Shown: positions 42,621-52,286, numbered from the stretch's first letter. The stretch: DNA of 64,000 nt from Polynucleobacter sp. MG-6-Vaara-E2 (GCF_018687695.1 NZ_CP061303.1:310001-374000), one strand, 5' to 3'. Notes: a model not told the origin generated them from the letters alone. A program made the numbers and translations.

Positions 42621-43529
42621 TTATTCATTCGGTGCCGGGAAGTCATACAGAATACAGGGGTTATCAACCAAGATGGATTTTCTTAAACTTGGGTCTGTAA
42701 CCCATTCACCAAAGAGGTCGCATAGATCAGCATCGTGAGGCATTTGCTTTTTAACCATCACATGGGGCCAATCGCTTCCCCAAACAAGTCGCTCTGGATT
42801 TGCCTTGATAACCGCATCATTCAATGCTCGCATATCGGCATAAGGAAGATCACCATCACAAATGCGATAGGGTCCCGTCATCTTGACCCAAGCACGCTGG
42901 TTTTTGAGCAACTCTAATAGCCCCTGAAAACCTGCATCACTTATGCCATATTTTGCATGGCTATAGCCAAAATGCCCAAATACCAAATCCACCGGAAAGT
43001 TTTCAAAGACTTTAGCTAAGTTCGGATATTCATTGACATGCATGAGGAGTTCTAGATGCCAGCCAAAAGGTTGAATTCTTTCTGCTAAATCTTTGAGATT
43101 TTGAATGGGTAGTCCGGCAGACTTATCTGTAACATCGACAATATTGCAACGAATGCCTCGTACTCCAGAATTATGGAGCTCTTCTAATTCTTTTTCGTTA
43201 ATTTTTTTAACATCATTGGAGATGACTGCAACACCGCGAAACTTTTCTGGTCGCCCCTTAAGTGCCGCCAACATCGCCCGATTATCGGTGCCGTACACAC
43301 TAGGCTGTACTAATACTGCACGATCAACGCCAAGCATAGCGAGTAAAGACTCGTAATTCTCTAGGGTAGCGTCAGGCGGCGTATAGATACGCTCTTGTGC
43401 ATAAGGAAATTGAGATGCTGGCCCGCAAATGTGCGCGTGACAATCTACAGCGCCAGCTGGAAATGCAATCTTCGGTGACCGAATTTCTGGATCTGGGGCT
43501 TGGCACAGTGGCGCTTGAGGATGAGGCAT
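42621..43529 (-). CDS. Amidohydrolase-2 family protein, LigI-like
   Basis: A 302-residue metal-dependent hydrolase. The metal ligands H31-x-H33 lie in VDCHAHICGP, a VQPSVYGTDNRAML stretch follows near 95-108, the third histidine is likely in LMHVNEYP, and the catalytic Asp is in VWGSDWPHV. This is the pattern of 2-pyrone-4,6-dicarboxylate lactonase and relatives, which open lactone rings in aromatic degradation. Specificity for PDC cannot be confirmed. It is preceded, 12 bases upstream, by a tripartite-tricarboxylate-type binding protein, which suggests a linked uptake and hydrolysis of an organic acid. Confidence 0.8.
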   Translation of the reverse strand: MPHPQAPLCQAPDPEIRSPKIAFPAGAVDCHAHICGPASQFPYAQERIYTPPDATLENYESLLAMLGVDRAVLVQPSVYGTDNRAMLAALKGRPEKFRGVAVISNDVKKINEKELEELHNSGVRGIRCNIVDVTDKSAGLPIQNLKDLAERIQPFGWHLELLMHVNEYPNLAKVFENFPVDLVFGHFGYSHAKYGISDAGFQGLLELLKNQRAWVKMTGPYRICDGDLPYADMRALNDAVIKANPERLVWGSDWPHVMVKKQMPHDADLCDLFGEWVTDPSLRKSILVDNPCILYDFPAPNE

Positions 43530-43541
43530 TAGGACTGCAGA

Positions 43542-44519
43542 TTACTGCGGTTCAATGTTAGCTTCTTTAGCAATCTTTTGATACTTCGCCATTTCTTCGC
43601 GCACAAATTTGCTAAATTCTGTTGGGCTCATCGGTGTCGCTTTGATGCCTTTAGTTTCATAAGCATTTTTCACTTCAGGATCTTGCATCGATTGATTGAT
43701 ATCGGTATTAATCTTTTTCACCACTGCAGCAGGTGTTCCTGCAGGCGCCCAAACACCAAACCAAAGTCCAATTTCAAAATTCGGATAGCCTTGTTCAGCG
43801 ACGCTCGCAATTTCAGGAACTGCCCCATTTCGAGTCTTGCTAGTGACACCTAATGCGCGTACCTTGCCGCCTCTCAGCTGTCCAATGGCAGTATCCAGTG
43901 GCGCCATATAAAAAGCAGTGCGGCCAGACATGGTGTCTTGAATCGCTTCTGGTGAACCCTTGTAGGGAACGTGGATTAACTTAATGCCCATCATTTGGTT
44001 AAAGTACTCAGCCGCTAAGTGTGTAGAGCTACCAACACCCGCTGAAGCGAAGGTAATTTCACCGGGTTTGGATTTTGCGGCAATCACTAAATCACGAATC
44101 GTTTGATAAGGACCATCAGCGGCGGTAATCATCACATAAGGGGTTTGCCCAAGAATCGCAACGTCAATCAAACTCCTGAGAGGGTCATAAGGTAATTTTT
44201 TATAGATAGCAGGATTGGCTGCATAAGATGCGGATTGCACAAGCAAGGTGTAACCATCTGGATCCGAGTTCACTACCACACCTGTCCCGATAAGTCCGCC
44301 AGCACCCGGACGGTTTTCAATAATGACAGGCTGCTTCCAGGTTTCGGTAAGGCTCTTGGCAACAACGCGGCCGGCGATATCAGCTCCTGAACCAGTCGTT
44401 AAAGGCACAATCATTTTGACGGTGCGATTGGGGTAGCTTTGGGCAATTGCCAGGCTTGTCCCAAATACGAGGCTGAAGATGAGCAAGAGTCTGCTCTGAA
44501 TCTTTGATGTGAACATCAT
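43542..44519 (-). CDS. Bug/TctC-type periplasmic solute-binding protein
   Basis: A 325-residue periplasmic receptor with a signal peptide (cleavage near residue 26, AIAQS). YPNRTVKMIVPLTTGSGADI (29-48), RPGAGGLIGTGVV and HVPYKGSPEAIQDTMSG are the hallmarks of the Bug family, which is strongly expanded in Burkholderiales. It binds a carboxylate such as an aromatic or tricarboxylic acid. No TctA/TctB membrane subunits lie nearby, as is common for orphan Bug proteins. It is probably co-transcribed with the downstream LigI-like hydrolase. Confidence 0.9.
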   Translation of the reverse strand: MMFTSKIQSRLLLIFSLVFGTSLAIAQSYPNRTVKMIVPLTTGSGADIAGRVVAKSLTETWKQPVIIENRPGAGGLIGTGVVVNSDPDGYTLLVQSASYAANPAIYKKLPYDPLRSLIDVAILGQTPYVMITAADGPYQTIRDLVIAAKSKPGEITFASAGVGSSTHLAAEYFNQMMGIKLIHVPYKGSPEAIQDTMSGRTAFYMAPLDTAIGQLRGGKVRALGVTSKTRNGAVPEIASVAEQGYPNFEIGLWFGVWAPAGTPAAVVKKINTDINQSMQDPEVKNAYETKGIKATPMSPTEFSKFVREEMAKYQKIAKEANIEPQ

Positions 44520-44658
44520 GTCTCCTATGCTTTTAATAAGCGTTTTTTATGGTTTTGTATGAATGCGTTATGCAGCGTTTCAATGGATAATCTAACACGG
44601 TCTTAAAAATAGATAAACAGAGGCCACCAGGTACACATAAGAAACAAGGCGGAGACAA

Positions 44659-45474
44659 ATGACTCAATTACAAGATACAAAAACTGTCAATGTGAATGGC
44701 GTTGATATTGCCTATCGATTTGATGGCCCTGAGGATGGTCCAGTACTTTTGGTGGCTAATAGTTTGATGGCCAATGGCAGTATGTGGGATTGGAATATGC
44801 TTGCTTTTACTGACCGATACCGCGTGCTCCGTTACGACAAGAGAGGGCATGGCAAATCTGGTGTTGCTCCAGGCCCCTATAGCATTGCTCAATTAGCAGA
44901 CGATGCAGCCGGTTTATTGGATGCTCTCAAGATTGAGAAAGCCCACTTTATGGGGCTATCCATTGGCGGTATGATTGGTCAGCAATTAGGTGCTCGTTAT
45001 CCAGAACGTATCCTGTCCCTCTCTCTTTGCAATACTGCCAGCGAAATGCCGCCACGGAGTTTGTGGGAGGATCGTTTTCAAACTGCCCGTACTAAAGGTC
45101 TTGCAGGTTTAGTTGATGGCACGATTGCGCGTTGGTTCACTGCACCATTTATTGAGCGAGCTCCACAAGATATTGAAAAAGTGCGTCAAATGATTCTGGC
45201 TACCAATGTTGATGGTTATATCGGATGCGGTAGTGCAGTGCGCGATATGGCGCAAAGCACGATGCTACTTAAGATTAAGGCGCCAACCCTAGTGTTATCT
45301 GGCCGCCATGATCCTGCGTGTACCGTAGACCAGGGGATTGTGCTCAATCGCCTGATTGATGGCTCGCAGATGGTTATTATTGAAGACGCGGCTCATTTAT
45401 CCAATATTGAGCAGCCCGCACGATTTAATCAGGCGGTGCGAAAGTTTATTGATTCAGTAGATGATCGTTTGTAA
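44659..45474 (+). CDS. Alpha/beta hydrolase, 3-oxoadipate enol-lactonase-like
   Basis: A 271-residue alpha/beta hydrolase with nucleophile S101 in GLSIGG, acid D218 in GRHDPAC and base H246 in DAAHLSN. RYDKRGHGKSG (58-68) is the strand following the oxyanion region and closely resembles PcaD, which hydrolyses 3-oxoadipate enol-lactone in the beta-ketoadipate pathway. No other pca genes are nearby, so the name is a family guess. GCGGAGAC precedes the ATG. It diverges from the Bug receptor. Confidence 0.75.
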   Translation: MTQLQDTKTVNVNGVDIAYRFDGPEDGPVLLVANSLMANGSMWDWNMLAFTDRYRVLRYDKRGHGKSGVAPGPYSIAQLADDAAGLLDALKIEKAHFMGLSIGGMIGQQLGARYPERILSLSLCNTASEMPPRSLWEDRFQTARTKGLAGLVDGTIARWFTAPFIERAPQDIEKVRQMILATNVDGYIGCGSAVRDMAQSTMLLKIKAPTLVLSGRHDPACTVDQGIVLNRLIDGSQMVIIEDAAHLSNIEQPARFNQAVRKFIDSVDDRL

Positions 45475-45523
45475 ATCAGTAGTAACGAAGTGGTTCTCAT
45501 TTTTATAACTAGAGGGATTTTAT

Positions 45524-46102
45524 ATGGCCGATTTATCTGTAGATCAAATTAAAGCAATTCGCGCCAATGTATTAGGTGCTGCTGCAAAAGTTCCAGGAGC
45601 TCTTATTGGCCTTGGTATTTTGTTCATTATTCTTGGCATGATTGGCGTTGCTGGTCAGGTTCTTTTCTCTCTAGTGTCGGTAAACGTTCTTGGTATCTTC
45701 TTGTTTGCGGGTGGCGTGCTTCAAGGTGCTCATGCTTTCAAGTCTACCGGCTGGAAAAGCGTTGCTGTTCAGCTCATCTTTGCGGTTTTATATATCGGTG
45801 CTGCCATCTACGTTTGGGCATTTCCGATTCCAGCGTTAGAGGCTATCACTTTATGGCTTGCGGCAATCTTCTTTATTACGGGTTTCTTGCGCCTGGTATC
45901 TGCATTTCAGCATCGCCATTTTGCTGAGTGGTTCTGGCTTGCCTTATCAGCTGCAATTTCTATCTTGATGGGCGTGCTCATCATGAATAACTTCCCATCA
46001 TCAAGCTTATGGTTGCCAGGCTTATTGATCGCAATTGAATTGTTATTGCAGGGCTGGTCTTTATTGTTCTTAGGCTTTGCTGCCAAATCACTAACTAAAT
46101 AA
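45524..46102 (+). CDS. HdeD-like (DUF308) membrane protein
   Basis: A 192-residue membrane protein with six predicted segments arranged as three helical pairs. The pattern GIFLFAGGVLQGAHAF (57-72) and FFITGFLRLVSAFQHR (116-131) is that of HdeD/DUF308 proteins, which in E. coli is linked to acid resistance. It is preceded by a ribosome-binding AGAGGG. It may be co-transcribed with the small basic protein that follows. The biochemical role is unknown. Confidence 0.75.
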   Translation: MADLSVDQIKAIRANVLGAAAKVPGALIGLGILFIILGMIGVAGQVLFSLVSVNVLGIFLFAGGVLQGAHAFKSTGWKSVAVQLIFAVLYIGAAIYVWAFPIPALEAITLWLAAIFFITGFLRLVSAFQHRHFAEWFWLALSAAISILMGVLIMNNFPSSSLWLPGLLIAIELLLQGWSLLFLGFAAKSLTK

Positions 46103-46129
46103 AAACCATACAAATAAAGAGCAATAGTC

Positions 46130-46315
46130 ATGGCAATGAAAAAAACAGATCTCTATAAGAATTTGGCCTTGACTACTGCTCAGCGTATGAAGAATGCTGC
46201 CAAGACGCCTAAACCCGGTGTCGCTGAAGCGCATGCCAAAACCAAAAAAGAGCTTGCAGAGGCAAACCCGATGCTCGCTTCTTTGATGGGCAAAAGCAGA
46301 CCTAAGAAAAAGTAA
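46130..46315 (+). CDS. Small basic protein of unknown function
   Basis: A 61-residue lysine-rich, soluble protein beginning MAMKKTDLYKN and ending SRPKKK, with a helical centre (AQRMKNAAKT). The codon pattern is even and a 27-base gap follows the HdeD-like gene. No family is recognised. Its charge would suit nucleic-acid or ribosome binding, but that is only a guess. Confidence 0.55.
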   Translation: MAMKKTDLYKNLALTTAQRMKNAAKTPKPGVAEAHAKTKKELAEANPMLASLMGKSRPKKK

Positions 46316-46351
46316 GCAATCAGAAGTAATGCAGGCAGTGCACTCTCAATA

Positions 46352-48535
46352 ATGGTCATGTGTAAGAACCTGCGCAATGAGTGGCTACAACGGTTCGCTC
46401 ATGCCTTAATCCCCTTATTTCTTCTGCTAACAGGCCACGCTTGGGCGCAAATTGCGCCGCCTCCGAATTACGATCAAAAACTAAACGATATGGTGGTGAA
46501 TGCCACCCGCTCGGGAACGCCTCTAGATGAAATGTCACTCAATACGACAATTTTGACAAAAGAGGTATTGGAGTCCTCGCCTGATCAGACAATTGATCAG
46601 GTGCTCAAAAACGTACCAGGCGTATTTTTGAATGACGTACCTTACTATCAAAAAGATCCTACAGGTCAGAGTATTAACGTGCGTGGTTTGGGTTATGGCC
46701 GCACTTTAGTGCTGATTGATGGCTTGCCTGCCAACGATGCTTTTTACGGAACTGTGCAATGGAATTTGGTTCCCATGTCATCGATTGAATCAGTGGAGTT
46801 TGTGCGTGGTGGTGTTTCTAGCTTATATGGCAACTATGGAATGGGTGGCGTGATTAATATCAACACCAAGACTCCTAAAAATAGTTCTCAAGATGTCTCT
46901 GCCAGCATTGGCTCATTTGGCACTGGCAATGTGGCGGCCTCAAAAGACTTAATCGTTTCTGATGCAATGCAAATGCGACTTTCTGCTGACTATTTTTCAA
47001 GCGAAGGCTTTCAGAACTACGCTACGATTTATCCAGGCTCGCCAAGTAATATTAAAAATGGCATGGGTACTGATACCGTCAAGAACTCTAACGTTCGTTT
47101 GCAAAACTACTTCAAGCCGACACAAGATACCAATGCATTCTTGAGATTGGGTTACAGCACAATGGCTGACTTAAGCACCAATTATGCAATTGCGCCAAAC
47201 TTGATTCAGACGGCGGATGTGGCTGCTGGCTCAACCACCAAATTGTCGGAAGATAAAAAGGCTCAGGTAAATATCTATTATCAAAATACAAATTTTTATA
47301 AGCAAAGTGGCTCAACATCCACTGCTGTGCCTAATAAAAATCAGCCTTATATCAATGCTAACTACACTGACCCCTACTCAACTCTTGGGGCCTCGGCGCA
47401 ATATACGCATGACTTAAAGATTGCTGGAATTGATCAGTATATTGTTGGCGTCGATGTGCGAAATATCTCAGCATCAAATTTAACGAATAATCTCAATTCA
47501 AATGGCAGCGGTGCAGTGACTTCCGTAAATTATGCGCAAGGACAGCAAAATTTTTATGGACTTCTTGGACAGCTTAAATCAAGTGCAAGCTCGATTCCTT
47601 TAGAGGCGACATTGGGCGCAAGACTGGATGCATGGACAAGTCAAACCCCCACGCTTTATAACGCTGGGGCTAATGGTGCCAACCCACTATATCAAGCGAT
47701 TCCAAATAAAAGTAAAACGCAGTTGAGTCCATCCTTAGGCTTGGTATACAAAGCAACCGATGATTTGAACTTGCGTACTGCAGCCTATCAAGCCTTCCAT
47801 GCACCCAGTATGAACAATACCTTGCGTAGCTATGGATCTACCTCGGGCGGTTACTTTTTTGCAAACCCCAACCTAACACCAGAAACGATGACAGGATATG
47901 AGTTGGGAACCGACTATCGCTGGAAGCAAGGGTTTGCTCAAATTACCGCATTTAATAACTACATTCAGAATGCAATTACCAGTTACAACCTTTCCACGAG
48001 TTCAGACCTGGCTTTAGCAAACAGTCTTTGTGCCTCTGCTGGGAATCCTCAAGGCTGTGGCTTGGGTAAGGTGAATTACTACACTAACCAACAAAATTTA
48101 TTAAGCCGCGGAATCGAATTTCAGTACCACCAAGATGTCAACGCAAATTGGGCTTTAGATGGCGGTTATTCGTACACCCGTACAGTTTTGACTTGGAGTG
48201 CAACTACAGATCCAACCAATACACAGGTTGGGGGTGTTCCGATGAATATGGCTAATGCTGCAATTACTTATTACCCCGTGCCACAGGCAAGCATGACCAC
48301 TACAGTTCGCTATGTGGGAAATTCTTGGATGGCAACCGGATCCTTGCCGGTGCCCGCATACGCAGTAGTTGGCTTAAAAGCGAATTACCAAGTAACTCCA
48401 CAAGCCTCCGTCTTTGCCTCTGTGGTGAACTTATTCAACCGGCAATATGTGACATTTAATATAGCCTCTCAGGCAACTGCTTATCAGGCTGGCATGCCTC
48501 AGGCAATAACCGTTGGCGCGCGAGTAACTTTCTAG
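46352..48535 (+). CDS. TonB-dependent outer-membrane receptor
   Basis: A 727-residue TonB receptor. A signal peptide (cleavage near residue 32, HAWAQ) is followed by a TonB-box-like NDMVVNATR (about 44-52), the plug with DQVLKNVPGVFLND and INVRGLGYGRTLVLIDGLP, and a 22-strand barrel ending in the C-terminal Phe (ARVTF). The start may be ATG 46352 or 46358. The next genes encode a PQQ-type dehydrogenase and a cytochrome c, so the ligand could be PQQ, as for E. coli PqqU (YncD), or a sugar. No Fur box or riboswitch is visible upstream. Confidence 0.85.
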   Translation: MVMCKNLRNEWLQRFAHALIPLFLLLTGHAWAQIAPPPNYDQKLNDMVVNATRSGTPLDEMSLNTTILTKEVLESSPDQTIDQVLKNVPGVFLNDVPYYQKDPTGQSINVRGLGYGRTLVLIDGLPANDAFYGTVQWNLVPMSSIESVEFVRGGVSSLYGNYGMGGVININTKTPKNSSQDVSASIGSFGTGNVAASKDLIVSDAMQMRLSADYFSSEGFQNYATIYPGSPSNIKNGMGTDTVKNSNVRLQNYFKPTQDTNAFLRLGYSTMADLSTNYAIAPNLIQTADVAAGSTTKLSEDKKAQVNIYYQNTNFYKQSGSTSTAVPNKNQPYINANYTDPYSTLGASAQYTHDLKIAGIDQYIVGVDVRNISASNLTNNLNSNGSGAVTSVNYAQGQQNFYGLLGQLKSSASSIPLEATLGARLDAWTSQTPTLYNAGANGANPLYQAIPNKSKTQLSPSLGLVYKATDDLNLRTAAYQAFHAPSMNNTLRSYGSTSGGYFFANPNLTPETMTGYELGTDYRWKQGFAQITAFNNYIQNAITSYNLSTSSDLALANSLCASAGNPQGCGLGKVNYYTNQQNLLSRGIEFQYHQDVNANWALDGGYSYTRTVLTWSATTDPTNTQVGGVPMNMANAAITYYPVPQASMTTTVRYVGNSWMATGSLPVPAYAVVGLKANYQVTPQASVFASVVNLFNRQYVTFNIASQATAYQAGMPQAITVGARVTF

Positions 48536-48670
48536 GATTTGGTGCAGTGCAGTAGTTAGAGTTTGGTGTGGATGTATTAAAAATGCTTTAGGATTTAACA
48601 AAACGCAGTTCATAGCCAATAAGAAGAAGCTATAAATTGCGCAATAAAAACAACACTGGGAGACATATCC

Positions 48671-49897
48671 ATGAAATTGAAAACGATTCATTCTTTGATG
48701 TTCGCTGCAGGTATGGCTGTTGCCACTTTGGCAGGCGCTCAAGCTCCGGCGCCAGCTGCAGCACCTGCAATTCCGCCAACCTGGGCGCAGGGTAGAACAC
48801 CGGATGGCATGAATCCATCTTTGGCGCCAAACCCTCCTGGCATTTCTGCAATGCCTGCTGATGAGATTCCCGTCAGCAAGTTAAAAGTACCAGCTGGCTT
48901 CAAGATTGAGCTGTGGGCATCTGGTATGCCAAACGGTCGCTCTATGACCGAATCTCCAAACGGCACTGTGTTTCTCGGTACTCGTTTTACAGGTAATGTG
49001 TATGCAGTCGTTACTAAAGACGGTAAGCGCGAAGTCAAAACTATCGCTAAAGGTTTACATCGTCCAAACGGCGTAGCGTTCACTAATGGCTCACTTTATG
49101 TTGCTGAACTTTCTCGCATTATTCGTTACGACAATATTGAGCAGAACTTAGATAACCCACCTGCCCCGGTAGTAGTGTTTGATGCACTCCCTAAGGATGA
49201 GCCACATGGTTGGAAGTTTATGAAGCTCAGTCCTGATGGACAGTATTTGTATTTCCAAATTGGCACACCAGCAAATATTGTTGTGCCACCATCAACTCAT
49301 GCGACGATTGTTCGCTTGAACCTCAAAACCAATATTTTGGAAACAGTGGCAACTGGTGTGCGTAACAGTGTTGGCATGGACTTCCAACCTGGTACAAAAG
49401 AACTCTGGTTCACTAATAATGGCCGTGACTGGGTTGCAGAAGATAAGCCAGGCGATACGCTCAATCGTTTGGTACGTCCAAAAGGTATGAATTTTGGTTA
49501 CCCTCATTGCCATCAAGGAGACTTCTTGGATCCTGAGTTTGGTAAAGGCCGTTCATGCGATGAGTTTGACAAGCCTGTTTACAATTTGGGTGCTCACGTT
49601 GCTGCTTTGGGTATGCGCTTTTATAACGGCAAACAATTCCCAGCTGAATACAAAGGCAACATCTTTATTGCTGAACACGGCTCTTGGAATAAAACAAAAC
49701 GCGTTGGCTATCAAGTGGTCCGCGTAGTGCTCGATTCCAATAACAAAGTTGTGAAAGCCGAACCTTTTGTTACTGGTTGGTTGGATGGCGAGAATTTCTG
49801 GGGTCGTCCAGTCGATGTGCAAATGCTCAAAGATGGTTCTATGTTAGTTTCAGATGATGAGACTGGCGCAATCTTCCGCGTTTCTTACGGCAAATGA
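48671..49897 (+). CDS. PQQ-dependent sugar (sorbosone-type) dehydrogenase
   Basis: A 408-residue periplasmic six-bladed propeller protein with signal peptide (cleavage near residue 24, GAQA). SKLKVPAGFKIELWASG (72-88), KGLHRPNGVAF, VGMDFQPGTKELWFTNNGRD and NFGYPHCHQG are typical of the L-sorbosone/aldose dehydrogenase family that uses pyrroloquinoline quinone. It oxidises a sugar or aldehyde and passes electrons to cytochrome c. GGGAG is present before the ATG. Its stop overlaps the start of a dihaem cytochrome gene, which is the probable electron acceptor. Confidence 0.85.
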   Translation: MKLKTIHSLMFAAGMAVATLAGAQAPAPAAAPAIPPTWAQGRTPDGMNPSLAPNPPGISAMPADEIPVSKLKVPAGFKIELWASGMPNGRSMTESPNGTVFLGTRFTGNVYAVVTKDGKREVKTIAKGLHRPNGVAFTNGSLYVAELSRIIRYDNIEQNLDNPPAPVVVFDALPKDEPHGWKFMKLSPDGQYLYFQIGTPANIVVPPSTHATIVRLNLKTNILETVATGVRNSVGMDFQPGTKELWFTNNGRDWVAEDKPGDTLNRLVRPKGMNFGYPHCHQGDFLDPEFGKGRSCDEFDKPVYNLGAHVAALGMRFYNGKQFPAEYKGNIFIAEHGSWNKTKRVGYQVVRVVLDSNNKVVKAEPFVTGWLDGENFWGRPVDVQMLKDGSMLVSDDETGAIFRVSYGK

Positions 49898-50493
49898 AAT
49901 TGATCTCTAGCACTAAGGCCATCCTCGGGGTGGCCTTTTTTACTTCTCTCTTTCTGTCATGCAATAGCTACGCTGCTCCACCTGATGCAGTCGCAGGTAA
50001 AGCAAAGGCACAAACGTGTTTTGCTTGTCATGGTGAAAACGGTATTGGCATTGCACCAGAGATTCCGAATCTTGCAGCTCAGCCAGCACTATCGATCACA
50101 TATCAATTGATCCAGTTCAGAGGACAACAGCGTAAGGGTGGTGCAATGGAAGCATTAGCTATGCCTTTAAGCGATCAGGACATGCGCGATATTGCTGCTT
50201 ACTACGCATCTCTGCCTCCGCCGCCAGCTAAATCTGGCAATGTAGAGAAGATTGCAAAAGGTCAACAAATATCGAGTGCTCAGTACTGCAATTCTTGTCA
50301 TGGGGCACAGTTGCAGGGACAAAAGCACATCGCCCGTTTGGCTGGCCAATCGCCTGAATACATCGTGACGCAATTAAAGAACATCCGTTCTGGTAGCCGA
50401 GTTGATATGGATGGCACAATGGGTAGCGCGGCGCGTGGTTTAAGTGATGAGGATATCGAGGCGATTGCTGCTTATGCCGCTTCACTAAACTAG
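49894..50493 (+). CDS. Dihaem cytochrome c (c553/c4-like)
   Basis: A 199-residue periplasmic cytochrome with a signal peptide (cleavage near residue 28) and two haem-attachment motifs, CFACH (42-46) and CNSCH (132-136). Candidate axial methionines are M90 (EALAMPLSDQD) and its equivalent in the second domain (GTMGSAARGLSDED). The two domains are repeats of the same c553 fold, each closing with a DI(E)AIAAY-like helix. The ATGA overlap with the dehydrogenase makes it its likely electron acceptor. Confidence 0.9.
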   Translation: MKLISSTKAILGVAFFTSLFLSCNSYAAPPDAVAGKAKAQTCFACHGENGIGIAPEIPNLAAQPALSITYQLIQFRGQQRKGGAMEALAMPLSDQDMRDIAAYYASLPPPPAKSGNVEKIAKGQQISSAQYCNSCHGAQLQGQKHIARLAGQSPEYIVTQLKNIRSGSRVDMDGTMGSAARGLSDEDIEAIAAYAASLN

Positions 50494-50531
50494 AGGCTGC
50501 ATTCTCATGAACCTTTTAGTAAGTTGCCTCT

Positions 50532-51620
50532 TTGCAGTCCAAAAACCATTTCCTTCTCGTTGATTTCTTAAAGACATTTGCTGCTTTAATAATCATCCTC
50601 CATCATTTTTCGAGCTACGGCCAAATTGCGCAGGATGCTCACAGTCTGTTACCAGGAATCATGACATGGTTGTTTGAGTATGGGCGCTATGCAGTGCAGA
50701 TCTTTTTGGTGATGGGCGGTTACCTAGCTGCTCAATCACTTACACGTGCTGGTGATTTAAAAAATCCCCAAACTGTTCTCAAAACGATTTTCAATCGCTA
50801 CTTGCGCTTATTTACTCCTTATGTTATGGCATTACTCGTGACGATTGCTTGCGCTTGGGTAGCGCGCTTTTGGGTGCAAGATGAATTCGTCGGCGAATCA
50901 GAAACCTTGGGTCAATTCTTAGCCCACTTATTTTTCCTCCAAGGTATCTTAGGTTTAGATTCCATATCTGCAGGCGTCTGGTATGTTGCAATCGACTGGC
51001 AGCTCTATGCAATTTTGGCCATCATGCTGAGTATGTTTCCAAGCTTACGATCTCTGATTTGGATGTTGCTACCACTTTGTGTTGCATCCTTGTTGTACTT
51101 CAATCGAGATGGCTTATATGAGAACTACTTTATTTATTTCATCGGCGCCTATGGCTTGGGCGTATTAGCCCAGCTCTGCAAAAACTACCCTGATCAATCA
51201 GTCAATCGTTCTGCCAAAATCTTGATGCTAACGATTGGGTTAGTGATAATTATCTCGAGCTTTCAGCAGTTTTGGTTGCGAAACATACTCGCTTATATCG
51301 TTGCCATTGCACTTATCCTTTTTGGCGACTGGGCTTATAAGGATCAAAAACAGATTCATCAGCGTCCTCAACACCAATCTAAAGTGCATAAATTAGTGAA
51401 CGGAATTCTTTGGGGAAGTCGCAGATCATATTGCGCCTTTTTAATTCACTTCTCATTTGTCTTGCTGGCTAACACTTTATACATTGGATGGGGTATGAGT
51501 CAGCGGCACGATGGTGCGTTAGCAATTGCGTTGATATTTATTGCGCTTGCCTCTAGCTGGGCTACTGCAAATTTACTCTATCGTTGGATTGAAGTGCCGT
51601 CACGCAACTTCAAACTTTAA
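50532..51620 (+). CDS. Acyltransferase-3 family membrane protein
   Basis: A 362-residue membrane acyltransferase with about ten predicted segments. LLVDFLKTFAALIIILHHFSSYG (starting at 8) gives the family histidine pair H21-H22, and YLRLFTPYVMAL near 89-100 follows. There is no SGNH domain. TTG 50532 is the only plausible start; an in-frame stop lies at 50520 and the nearby ATG at 50507 is in another frame. It may acylate a surface glycan or lipid. It converges with the DarP gene, their ends overlapping by 4 bases. Confidence 0.75.
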   Translation: MQSKNHFLLVDFLKTFAALIIILHHFSSYGQIAQDAHSLLPGIMTWLFEYGRYAVQIFLVMGGYLAAQSLTRAGDLKNPQTVLKTIFNRYLRLFTPYVMALLVTIACAWVARFWVQDEFVGESETLGQFLAHLFFLQGILGLDSISAGVWYVAIDWQLYAILAIMLSMFPSLRSLIWMLLPLCVASLLYFNRDGLYENYFIYFIGAYGLGVLAQLCKNYPDQSVNRSAKILMLTIGLVIIISSFQQFWLRNILAYIVAIALILFGDWAYKDQKQIHQRPQHQSKVHKLVNGILWGSRRSYCAFLIHFSFVLLANTLYIGWGMSQRHDGALAIALIFIALASSWATANLLYRWIEVPSRNFKL

Positions 51621-52144
51621 AGACCCATATCTTTTAAGACGCGGAAGATTTCGCGATAAGCTTTGGGCGGTTTGTTCTGCTCTTTTTCTTTGCGCGCGTT
51701 CCGAATGAGTGTGCGCATGTTCTGAATATCCATATCAGGATATTGCTCAATCATTTTGGTAAATGCTTCGTCATTGGCAATCAGTCGATCGCGATAGCTC
51801 TCTAAGAAATGGAGCTTGGCAGTTTCCGCCTTACTTACACCTTGAATGGTATCTAAGCGCTTTTGGATTGCTTCAAGCTCTGCTTCATCCAAAAAGCGCA
51901 TGAGTTTTCCTAAATACTGCTTATGACGGCGAATCGCTTCAAAACTCTTGATCTTGTTCGTTTCGGCAATCGCTGTCTTGATGGCCTCATCAAGAGGAAT
52001 CGTTTTGAGGGCGTCGCTACTCAAAGCTGCCAATACTTCCGCCAATTTCTGGCGTTCGGTCATTTGGCGCTTTAACTCAGACTTGCTTGGGCCTTCATCT
52101 TCTTCAGCAAGCTTGGGAGTGCGATTTTTCTCATTAATATGCAT
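51617..52144 (-). CDS. darP: Ribosome-associated protein DarP/YjgA
   Basis: A 175-residue highly charged, helical protein of the YjgA family, now called DarP, which binds late 50S ribosomal precursors. The conserved PSKSELKRQM (19-28), the RHKQYLGKLMR stretch (about 93-103) and the LESYRDRL region (about 129-136) are present. Codon use is like the core genome. It diverges from the GMC oxidoreductase gene. Confidence 0.9.
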   Translation of the reverse strand: MHINEKNRTPKLAEEDEGPSKSELKRQMTERQKLAEVLAALSSDALKTIPLDEAIKTAIAETNKIKSFEAIRRHKQYLGKLMRFLDEAELEAIQKRLDTIQGVSKAETAKLHFLESYRDRLIANDEAFTKMIEQYPDMDIQNMRTLIRNARKEKEQNKPPKAYREIFRVLKDMGL

Positions 52145-52286
52145 GCTGCTATTTTAGACGGGTATTGGGCTTGTATGACCCAGATGTTCAATTTTGGAGT
52201 TTGGTGAATAATAGAGCGATAAGGTAGTGCAGCAATAAAACAGAACATATTTCGGGGATCGCTCATTTTTATCTGATTTACAGATC

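Noticed and set aside
46316..46351. Fur box or cobalamin riboswitch before the TonB receptor
   Set aside because: The gap is only 36 bases and contains no palindrome or conserved riboswitch core.
48431..48851. Minus-strand frames across the TonB receptor end and the dehydrogenase start
   Set aside because: They run through signal-peptide and barrel-end coding on the other strand and show no conserved feature.
50492..50531. Inverted repeat AGAGGC...GCCTCT as a terminator after the cytochrome gene
   Set aside because: The loop is 28 bases, the stem only 6 and no T-run follows, so it is not a convincing terminator; hiding of the acyltransferase start is possible but unsupported.
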